A stretch of DNA of 18,015 nucleotides from an uncultured Faecalibacterium sp. Its GTDB lineage: Bacteria > Bacillota > Clostridia > Oscillospirales > Ruminococcaceae. The notes below the pieces were generated by a model. The model had not been told where the DNA came from. It saw nothing but the letters and a program-made list of their open reading frames with translations, and searched no databases. The stretch is from positions 1 through 18,015 of the forward strand of contig CAKSXW010000042.1 of assembly GCA_934518555.1 (NCBI GenBank), in the 5' to 3' direction. The translations under genes were made by a program, and so were the position numbers. Positions 13,357-18,015 of this stretch are shown in pieces (position 1 is the first letter of the stretch; every line of letters starts with the position of its first letter).

Positions 13357-14124
13357 TTATATATCCTGCTGCTTTCCCAGTGCTTCAAAATGATACCGGG
13401 GCTTGCCTTTGCTTTTTTTGCCGTACTCGATGGCCTCTTTGGGGCAGTAGCAGATACAGGCCATGCAGTGGGTGCAGTTTTTGCCCCAGACCGGTTTGCC
13501 GTTTTCCAGATGGATGTTGTTCAACGGGCACAGCTCCACGCACCTTCCGCAGCCGATGCAGGCATCTGTTGCCCGGAAGGCCTCCGCTTTTACAAAAAAG
13601 CGATAGAACACCGGGTTCACCGGGCCGCTCATCAAGCGGTCGTAGAGGTTCTCTCTCGGCGGAGAAAATTCCTGCCCGGCCTTGAGCTGGGCCAGCACCC
13701 TCTGAAGTGCAGGCTCTGCCTGTTCCACGATGCGCCGGGCCTGGTCCTTTCGGGGCGCATTGAACATGGCAATGTAGTTTTCCGGCATGATGATCTGGGC
13801 TGTGCCCCTATACTGCAGCTGTTTTTGCGCCGCAAGCTGCCGGTTATATTTCGCCGCATTGCCGATCTCGCTGCCGCAGTCCATCACAAACCAAATGCGC
13901 TGTGCCCCGGTCAGCTCGGTCTTGCCCAGCCACTCCGACACCACCCGGGGGATGCGCCATGCGTAGGTAGGTGTTACCAGCACCACATCCCGGCCGGTCT
14001 GCACCGGGGCGGTATCCCCTGCCTTGATGCAGGGGTTCAGGTTATAAAGCTGCATCTCCAGCCCTTCGGCAATGCGCCGGGCCAGATATCGGCTGTTGCC
14101 GGTTCCCGTAAAATAAAGTACCAT
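13357..14124 (-). CDS. EFR1-type flavodoxin fused to a 2[4Fe-4S] ferredoxin
   Basis: The 255-residue cytosolic protein joins an N-terminal flavodoxin domain to a C-terminal bacterial ferredoxin domain. The FMN phosphate loop is YFTGTGNSRYLAR (residues 4-16). TPTYAWRIPRVV near 51-62 is the typical second FMN segment. The ferredoxin part has two complete motifs: Cys189, 192, 195 and 199, then Cys217, 220, 223 and 227, with one extra Cys225. Such proteins are called EFR1 family and move electrons in anaerobes; partners are unknown. The frame runs upstream to 14232, but the ATG at 14124 with GAGGGAG before it gives the family N-terminus. It precedes the C_GCAxxG_C_C gene. Confidence 0.92.
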   Translation of the reverse strand: MVLYFTGTGNSRYLARRIAEGLEMQLYNLNPCIKAGDTAPVQTGRDVVLVTPTYAWRIPRVVSEWLGKTELTGAQRIWFVMDCGSEIGNAAKYNRQLAAQKQLQYRGTAQIIMPENYIAMFNAPRKDQARRIVEQAEPALQRVLAQLKAGQEFSPPRENLYDRLMSGPVNPVFYRFFVKAEAFRATDACIGCGRCVELCPLNNIHLENGKPVWGKNCTHCMACICYCPKEAIEYGKKSKGKPRYHFEALGKQQDI

Positions 14125-14188
14125 GGCTGCTCCCTCGTTTTTTGTGTGGTTTTCAGATGTCTGTCTGCCCGGCAAACTGGAAGTTGTC

Positions 14189-14806
14189 TCAATCGAACAG
14201 CGTTGCCGCATTTGGATTTTCATACGAGTCAAAACACATCAAAATTTGTTCTTTTGTGCATTTTTCTACAGCAAGGTCAGACGGGAGATTGTTTTTATCA
14301 AAAAATCTAATTTCTGTAGTTTCAATATTTTTTTCAAACTCTCCACCTTCATACCTGCACAGAACAAAAATCTTCACTACTCCATAAGCATAATTCACCA
14401 CATTATGCTTTCGCCAATCTTGAACTGCGATTATTTTTTCTGATATTACCGAAAATCCTGCTTCTTCCTGCACTTCTTTTTCCGTATTGGATGCAACAGA
14501 CTGGTCTACATCGCACCACCCTCCCGGCAATGACCATGTACCATTATTTTCATGTACAAGCAGAATTTTACCGTCAACAAAAACCGCAGCCCGTGTATCT
14601 ACTTTTGGTGTCTGGTAGCCAGATTCATTACAAAACAAATCGAAAATTTTATTTACCGGAATATCCGTTTTCAGAGACAGCATTTCTGCTGCAATCTGTC
14701 TCAATTCCTCATAACGCTCTCTGTCATATTTATCTTTCCCGTACTGAAGCCCAGCCTGAGCAATACTTTGAATACGAATTGCAAACTCAACCCATTTATC
14801 ATTCAT
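14189..14806 (-). CDS. NUDIX hydrolase with N-terminal NUDIX-associated domain, AT-rich
   Basis: The 205-residue protein has a helical N-terminal domain (about 1-65) of the kind found ahead of NUDIX domains in Firmicutes, then a NUDIX domain (about 70-195). The NUDIX box begins LPGGWCDVDQS and continues with EKEVQEEAGF; the Lys in place of the usual Arg is common in this subfamily, which likely hydrolyses ADP-ribose or a related nucleotide sugar. The ATG at 14806 has a strong GGAGGTGAT upstream; the frame opens further upstream without a site. Codons are visibly richer in A and T (many AAA, ATT, GAA, TTT) than in the neighbours, a sign of recent acquisition. A promoter with a large inverted repeat lies upstream (14846-14892). 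Confidence 0.9.
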   Translation of the reverse strand: MNDKWVEFAIRIQSIAQAGLQYGKDKYDRERYEELRQIAAEMLSLKTDIPVNKIFDLFCNESGYQTPKVDTRAAVFVDGKILLVHENNGTWSLPGGWCDVDQSVASNTEKEVQEEAGFSVISEKIIAVQDWRKHNVVNYAYGVVKIFVLCRYEGGEFEKNIETTEIRFFDKNNLPSDLAVEKCTKEQILMCFDSYENPNAATLFD

Positions 14807-14845
14807 ATAGTTTATCACCTCCACAACTTCCGATTTGCCGTTCTC

Positions 14846-14892
14846 AGTATACCACGCTTTTCCCGTGCGGAAAAGATTCCGCACGGGAAAAG
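14846..14892 (-). promoter_or_regulatory. NUDIX promoter with perfect 16-bp inverted repeat
   Basis: On the minus strand TGG-TATACT (14854-14846) is an extended -10 box. A perfect 16-bp inverted repeat with a 4-nt loop, arms CTTTTCCCGTGCGGAA (14857-14872) and TTCCGCACGGGAAAAG (14877-14892), covers the -35 region. No U-tract follows the stem on either strand, so it is less likely a terminator and more likely an operator or a small insertion. Confidence 0.65.
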
Positions 14893-14950
14893 GCTCCTGT
14901 ACCAGTTCCTGCATCTCATTCCGGGCTTTGCCATTCTTGGGGCAGCCATA

Positions 14951-14979
14951 TAGACAGCCGCCTTGGAATGCGCTATACT
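14951..14979 (+). promoter_or_regulatory. Promoter of the SDR gene
   Basis: TAGACA (14951-14956), a 17-nt spacer and TATACT (14974-14979) form a good sigma-A promoter 33 nt before the start codon at 15013. The SDR gene is divergent from the NUDIX gene, and the 206-bp interval also holds the inverted repeat at 14857-14892. Confidence 0.78.
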
Positions 14980-15012
14980 CTAACAAAATCAAAAATTTTC
15001 AGGGGGCAAATC

Positions 15013-15813
15013 ATGGCAGGAGAAAATAGCAAGGTCGTTATTGTTACCGGAGGAAGCTCCGGCATTGGGCGGTGCACCGCATCTGCTCTGAAAGAGAACG
15101 GCTGCATCGTCTACGAGTTCAGCCGCAGGAATATCCCCATGGAGGGTGTCACCCATCTGTCCGTTGATGTGACCGATGAAGAGGCGGTCAACGCCGCTGT
15201 GCAGCAGATCCTCCAAAAGGAGGCCAAAATCGACGCCGTGATCAACTGTGCAGGCTTTGGGATCTCCGGTGCCGTGGAGTTCACGTCCATGGACCAAGCC
15301 AAAACGCAGTTTGATGTGAATTTCTTCGGAACAGTCACTGTAAATAAAGCAGTTCTCCCCTTCATGCGCCGTCAGGGGAAGGGGCATATCGTGAACATCA
15401 GCTCCGTTGCTGCCGTAGCCCACATTCCATTCCAGACCTTCTACTCCGCAAGCAAGGCTGCCGTCTCCTCTTACTCTTACGCCCTGGCAAATGAAGTCAA
15501 GCCCTACGGCATCCATGTTACCGTTGTAGAGTTGGGCGATATCTGTACCGGATTCACGAAGGCACGGCAGAAAAGCATTCTCGGCGATGACGAATACGGT
15601 GGGCGCATCTCCCGGAGCGTCGGTCAGATGGAGCATGACGAGGAAAACGGCATGGACCCGGCAGCCATTGGACGGTACATCGCTGGTATTGTGGAGAAAA
15701 AGAGCCCGGCAGCCGTTTACGTTGCCGGCGCACAGTATAAATTCCTGAGCCTGTTGTGCAAGCTCCTGCCTGCCTCAGTGCGAGGAAAGATCGTAGGGAA
15801 AGTATACGGGTAA
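15013..15813 (+). CDS. Classical short-chain dehydrogenase/reductase (SDR)
   Basis: The 266-residue protein is a classical SDR that oxidises or reduces a carbonyl or hydroxyl group with NAD(P). The cofactor loop is VTGGSSGIGR (residues 11-20). NCAGFG replaces the common NNAG. The catalytic Ser is in NISSVAAV, and the active-site Tyr and Lys are in YSASKAA. SRRN after the second strand suggests preference for NADP(H). The C-terminal tail (KFLSLLCKLLP) is hydrophobic, as in SDRs that act on lipids or steroids, but the substrate is not determinable. The ATG at 15013 has AGGGGG upstream; the frame extends far upstream without being the gene. It appears monocistronic. No clear terminator is seen before the next promoter. 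Confidence 0.92.
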   Translation: MAGENSKVVIVTGGSSGIGRCTASALKENGCIVYEFSRRNIPMEGVTHLSVDVTDEEAVNAAVQQILQKEAKIDAVINCAGFGISGAVEFTSMDQAKTQFDVNFFGTVTVNKAVLPFMRRQGKGHIVNISSVAAVAHIPFQTFYSASKAAVSSYSYALANEVKPYGIHVTVVELGDICTGFTKARQKSILGDDEYGGRISRSVGQMEHDEENGMDPAAIGRYIAGIVEKKSPAAVYVAGAQYKFLSLLCKLLPASVRGKIVGKVYG

Positions 15814-15840
15814 CCGGCGCACCGCTCCCCAAACTGCATC

Positions 15841-15869
15841 TTGACAAAGCTACCGGAATATCGTATCAT
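15841..15869 (+). promoter_or_regulatory. Promoter of the DUF454 gene
   Basis: A perfect TTGACA (15841-15846), a 17-nt spacer and TATCAT (15864-15869) start 28 nt after the SDR stop. The leader is about 115 nt, long for this window, and contains the structures at 15877-15930. Confidence 0.85.
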
Positions 15870-15876
15870 CTCTCCA

Positions 15877-15930
15877 GAAAAGTCGCCAACAGGCGGCTTT
15901 TCATAGGGCAAAGAGTTAGTTGTAGCTAAC
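15877..15930 (+). promoter_or_regulatory. Leader hairpin and inverted repeat ahead of the DUF454 gene
   Basis: GAAAAGTCGCC (15877-15887) pairs with GGCGGCTTTTC (15892-15902) over 11 bp around an AACA loop, right after the expected start site. It ends in only TTTTC, so it might be a weak attenuator. Further on, GTTAG-TTGTAG-CTAAC (15914-15930) is an inverted repeat whose TTAG/CTAA arms recall sites of DtxR-type metal regulators. That link is a guess from arm sequence alone. Confidence 0.45.
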
Positions 15931-15991
15931 ATTTACAGATATGCGCCCTGCCCTGCCGTACCGCAACACCAATGATCAACAGGAGAAGATG

Positions 15992-16402
15992 ATGAAGAAA
16001 CTATTCAAGGCATTTTGGATCCTACTGGGCTTTCTTTGCATGGTCCTGGGCACTGTGGGGATCCTGCTCCCCATTCTGCCTACGGTCCCCTTCTATATGG
16101 CGACCTTGCTCTGCTTTGCAAAAAGCTCCCAAAAACTGCACGATTGGTTCGTAGATACGAACTTATACAAAAAGCATCTGGACAGTTTCGTACAGAAAAA
16201 AGCCATGACATTCGGAACAAAGTGCAGGATCATTGCAATGGTCACCGCCGTGATGGCCATCGGTTTTGTTTGCATGAAAAACGCTCCCATGGGCCGGGTG
16301 TGCATTGCCGTGGTGTGGGTCTGCCATTTGCTGTACTTCGCCCTGCGGGTCAAGACCATAAAGCCTACGGAGCAGGAGCCGGAAAAAGCAGACCAACTCT
16401 AG
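15992..16402 (+). CDS. YbaN/DUF454 family small membrane protein
   Basis: The 136-residue inner membrane protein has an N-terminal hydrophobic hairpin (about 9-43), a polar part and two more helices (about 80-95 and 103-118). The family signature [21 protein letters not shown] is plain near residues 27-47 and matches DUF454 (YbaN). Function is unknown in the family. Two adjacent ATG codons are possible; the second (15992) is chosen since AGGAG lies 6 nt before it against 3 nt for the first. It stands alone behind a strong promoter and a long leader. The tail is Glu/Lys-rich and cytosolic. Confidence 0.88.
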   Translation: MKKLFKAFWILLGFLCMVLGTVGILLPILPTVPFYMATLLCFAKSSQKLHDWFVDTNLYKKHLDSFVQKKAMTFGTKCRIIAMVTAVMAIGFVCMKNAPMGRVCIAVVWVCHLLYFALRVKTIKPTEQEPEKADQL

Positions 16403-16415
16403 CACCCCCACAAAC

Positions 16416-16437
16416 AAAAAAGCCGCCCGAAGGCGGC
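16416..16437 (-). terminator. Intrinsic terminator of the FUSC-like gene
   Basis: GCCGCC-CGAA-GGCGGC (16422-16437) is a tight hairpin. Read on the minus strand it is followed by six U residues (16421-16416). It starts 6 nt after the stop codon of the minus-strand membrane protein and lies 14 nt after the convergent DUF454 stop. Confidence 0.9.
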
Positions 16438-16442
16438 ATCGT

Positions 16443-16994
16443 TCAGGAATGCTCGTGGGACCGAAAGACCCCTTTGACCTTTTCCCAGCAAGCCACCACA
16501 CGCTCCCGGGGCAGGAAATAATTGACCAGCAGTGCCACAATAACGCCCACCGCCGTATCGAAGATACGGTTGAGGGAGTAGGAGACATAGGTCTCCACCG
16601 GGGTGCTGAACAGCACGATGCAGAGCACCACGCCGCCGGGCTGCACTCCACCGGGCCAGAAATACTGGCACAGCAAGATCAGCACTACAATGGCCGCCCC
16701 CAGCAGCAGCGCCAGCAGCATACTGTGACCGCCGCGAGGGTAAAACCGCAGATAGACCCAGAACACCACGATGGACAGCAGACCGCCGATGAGGGTGCCG
16801 AACAGACGGTTCCCTCCGTTTTGGATGGAGTCCTGCATATCGGTGCCAAGGCCGAAAATGACACCGATGCAGGCAAACGCCGGGTTGCGCCCCAGCAGGC
16901 AGTAGATGACGGCCACCAGCATGGCCGTTACCGCTGTTTTGATGGTGCGCCAGCCCACATGCAGCCGAAACTCTTCGTGCGGAACCTTGAACAT
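16443..16994 (-). CDS. Aromatic acid exporter / FUSC-like N-terminal membrane protein
   Basis: The 183-residue protein is mostly membrane helices in pairs: about 18-35, 39-52, 65-85, 93-108, 115-135 and 145-160. WRTIKTAVTAMLVAVIYCLLGRNPAFACIGVIF followed by a QNGGNRLFGTLIGG segment is typical of the aromatic acid exporter (ArAE_1) and FUSC-like families. It lacks the large cytosolic C-terminal domain, so it is a short, membrane-only form. The frame opens at a GTG at 17021, but the ATG at 16994 with AGGAGG 9 nt upstream is the better start. It has its own promoter and terminator. The substrate is unknown. Confidence 0.82.
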   Translation of the reverse strand: MFKVPHEEFRLHVGWRTIKTAVTAMLVAVIYCLLGRNPAFACIGVIFGLGTDMQDSIQNGGNRLFGTLIGGLLSIVVFWVYLRFYPRGGHSMLLALLLGAAIVVLILLCQYFWPGGVQPGGVVLCIVLFSTPVETYVSYSLNRIFDTAVGVIVALLVNYFLPRERVVACWEKVKGVFRSHEHS

Positions 16995-17027
16995 TTCCAA
17001 ATTCCTCCTGTTTTTTCTCACAATTCC

Positions 17028-17056
17028 AGAATATCACAAGGTTCTGTTGGATACAA
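17028..17056 (-). promoter_or_regulatory. Promoter of the FUSC-like gene
   Basis: On the minus strand TTGTAT (17056-17051), a 17-nt spacer and TATTCT (17033-17028), preceded by TGA, make a plausible promoter 33 nt before the start codon at 16994. Confidence 0.65.
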
Positions 17057-17105
17057 GGTTTTTGCCACTAGTAGATTATTTAACGAAACGGTTCTTTTTG
17101 CCTTT

Positions 17106-17189
17106 CTATGCGACCGATCCATCGGGGATGGTTTTGTTCACAATGCTTCCTGCCCCAGTAACGGTATCGCTGCCCATCGTTACGCCCGG
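17106..17189 (-). pseudogene. Relic of a hexapeptide-repeat O-acetyltransferase C-terminus
   Basis: This non-coding-looking strip translates on the minus strand to 27 residues and a TAG: PGVTMGSDTVTGAGSIVN then KTIPDGSVA. That is the end of the left-handed beta-helix of maltose/galactoside O-acetyltransferases (family pattern PGVTIG...GAGSVVTKDIP...SVA). The usual next residues, GNPAKVI, are replaced by the stop codon and unrelated sequence. Upstream the match ends at once at the GNAT stop codon, 1 nt away. No start or N-terminal part exists, so it is a degraded remnant. Confidence 0.75.
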
Positions 17190-17190
17190 C

Positions 17191-17661
17191 TCACAGGATG
17201 TACTCCATCTGCCGTTCCTTTGTTTTCATGCCCATTTTTTCGTAGAAGTGCTCTGCCGGGGTGTTTCCGGCCCAGACGTTCAGGGTCACCTCATAGCAGC
17301 CCAGGTTTTTTGCCTGCTGCTTCACATATTCAAACAGACTTTCCCCTATGTGCTGCCCCCGTGCCTGCTGATCGACGCACAGATCGTCGATGAACAGGGA
17401 CTTAAAGGGCACCATGTTGGTGGAAAAGGGCTGCTCCTGTACCTGACAAAAGGCGTAGCCCCTGCACACATCGTCCTGGTCCACGGCAACGTAGATCGGT
17501 CTGTCCTCCTGCTTCAAAAGCTCCGCCAGCTCCCCGACCGTGTATTTGGTGGTGCCGGGAATAAAGATATCCGGGCGGATCTCTGCGTGGATCTGCAACA
17601 CCTGCCCCAGCAGCACAAGAAGTCTGGGAATGTCTTTTTCCTCTGCCTTACGGATCTTCAT
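17191..17661 (-). CDS. GNAT family N-acetyltransferase
   Basis: The 156-residue protein has the GNAT fold. It begins MKIRKAEEKDIPRLLVLL, has the core strand KSLFIDDLCVDQQARGQHIGESLF (near 88-112) with the acetyl-CoA loop QARGQHIG, and ends with LNVWAGNTPAEHFYEKMGM, the last helix of the fold. It would transfer an acetyl group to an amine of unknown identity. The frame is open upstream to 17814, but the ATG at 17661 with GGAGGG 8 nt upstream is chosen since it gives a family-typical N-terminus. Its stop codon directly abuts an acetyltransferase relic (17106-17189), so the gene probably arrived or was rearranged at this spot. Confidence 0.9.
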   Translation of the reverse strand: MKIRKAEEKDIPRLLVLLGQVLQIHAEIRPDIFIPGTTKYTVGELAELLKQEDRPIYVAVDQDDVCRGYAFCQVQEQPFSTNMVPFKSLFIDDLCVDQQARGQHIGESLFEYVKQQAKNLGCYEVTLNVWAGNTPAEHFYEKMGMKTKERQMEYIL

Positions 17662-17720
17662 TTCACTTTCCCTCCGATCTTTCTCAGGACTGCCGGTTTT
17701 CTGCGGCGGCCCCTGCAAAG

Positions 17721-17751
17721 AGTATACCACATCCGCTGCCAAGGTGGTATA
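17721..17751 (-). promoter_or_regulatory. GNAT promoter region with 8-bp inverted repeat
   Basis: On the minus strand TGG-TATACT (17729-17721) is an extended -10 box about 60 nt before the GNAT start. The arms TATACCAC (17723-17730) and GTGGTATA (17744-17751) are perfect inverted repeats 13 nt apart that include the -10 box. They may be an operator. No good -35 box is seen. Confidence 0.5.
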
Positions 17752-17795
17752 GGTCTGCCCTGCAGCCTTGTGCGTTTCCTCCGGATTTTTAAAAT

Positions 17796-17831
17796 AAAAA
17801 AGGCCGCTGTACAAAACAACGTACAGCGGCC
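17796..17831 (-). terminator. Intrinsic terminator of the flavoprotein gene
   Basis: GGCCGCTGTAC (17802-17812) pairs perfectly over 11 bp with GTACAGCGGCC (17821-17831). Read on the minus strand it is followed by six U residues (17801-17796). It lies 64 nt after the flavoprotein stop and before the GNAT promoter. Confidence 0.9.
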
Positions 17832-17895
17832 CCTTTTCAGGTGCAGATCATAATTAGGAGGTACGATCGCTTATAGAAAAACAGGAATAAAGCAA

Positions 17896-18015
17896 TCAGA
17901 TGCCAGCGGCAGCGTTCTGACCGGCAAGGCGGCCAAAAGTGGCGCTGCGGCCTGCGGCGGCACCTGCCATCAGGCAGGGATAGCTGCCGGAGAAGTAGTT
18001 GCCGCTCATGTCGCC
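17896..18015 (-). CDS. C-terminus of a fumarate-reductase-like FAD flavoprotein (partial)
   Basis: The window edge cuts this gene; 39 codons and the TGA stop (17898-17896) are present. The translation reads GDMSGNYFSGSYPCLM then AGAAAGRSATFGRLAGQNAAAGI. SGNYF followed by SYPCLMAG and GR..TFGRLAG is typical of the FAD-binding C-terminus of the fumarate reductase/urocanate reductase flavoprotein family, which reduces small acids or related compounds in anaerobes. The substrate cannot be told from this piece. Such enzymes often carry covalent FMN added by ApbE, though the apbE gene in this window is about 10 kb away and not linked. Confidence 0.75.
   Translation of the reverse strand, partial: GDMSGNYFSGSYPCLMAGAAAGRSATFGRLAGQNAAAGI

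Noticed and set aside
14491..15012. N-terminal extension of the SDR frame
   Set aside because: It runs antisense through the NUDIX gene and the SDR promoter; the ATG at 15013 has the ribosome binding site and the family N-terminus.
17662..17814. N-terminal extension of the GNAT protein
   Set aside because: It begins within a terminator hairpin and has no family similarity; the ATG at 17661 has a strong ribosome binding site.

Overview
The window looks like chromosomal DNA of a moderately high-GC, low-redundancy Firmicute of the Oscillospiraceae (Faecalibacterium / Gemmiger / Subdoligranulum type). This is an inference from protein style, Gram-positive ribosome binding sites (AGGAGG-like), sigma-A promoters, a Bacillus-type PurF with an 11-residue propeptide and Fe-S cysteines, a BY-kinase cassette of the Gram-positive type, and a GC-rich nested-hairpin repeat typical of that group. 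No rRNA, tRNA, CRISPR array or transposase gene is visible.

Region 1 (1-4210, minus strand) is a purine biosynthesis operon, purE-purF-purM-purN, then probably purH, whose first codons sit at the left edge. Spacings are tight (10 nt, 4 nt, 7-nt overlap), but a roughly 120-bp MITE-like repeat lies between purN and the next gene. A structured leader of about 300 nt ending in an intrinsic terminator precedes purE, so the operon is probably controlled by attenuation or shares its transcript with a small RNA. I could not assign the leader to a known riboswitch class.

Region 2 (4249-7690) holds a YbaK-type tRNA deacylase (minus) divergent from a type I-beta DAHP synthase (plus). The DAHP synthase promoter carries two copies of one palindrome, a good operator candidate. 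Next comes a translationally coupled pair, a DUF3783 protein and an ApbE-type flavin transferase lipoprotein.

Region 3 (7700-12852, minus strand) is a surface polysaccharide control cassette: an LCP-family protein, an unrecognised secreted protein, then overlapping cpsC (chain length adaptor), cpsD (tyrosine kinase) and cpsB (PHP phosphatase). Beyond its terminator is a SARP-type response regulator with Asn at the phosphoacceptor position. No glycosyltransferases are present, so the polysaccharide locus itself must be elsewhere.

Region 4 (12930-18015) is a mixed accessory stretch: a C_GCAxxG_C_C redox protein, an EFR1-type flavodoxin/ferredoxin, an AT-rich NUDIX hydrolase, a short-chain dehydrogenase, a DUF454 membrane protein, an aromatic acid exporter/FUSC-like membrane protein, a 27-codon relic of a hexapeptide acetyltransferase, a GNAT acetyltransferase, and the C-terminus of a fumarate-reductase-like flavoprotein. 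Two redox proteins, two flavin-linked genes (apbE and the flavoprotein) and an SDR suggest anaerobic electron-transfer functions, but these genes are not one operon.

I did not find a convincing wholly new multi-gene system. The best leads are the purE leader RNA, the tandem operator at aroF, the operator inside a consensus promoter at the LCP gene, the Asn-receiver regulator, the uncharacterised secreted protein with its downstream attenuator-like hairpin, and the acetyltransferase relic.
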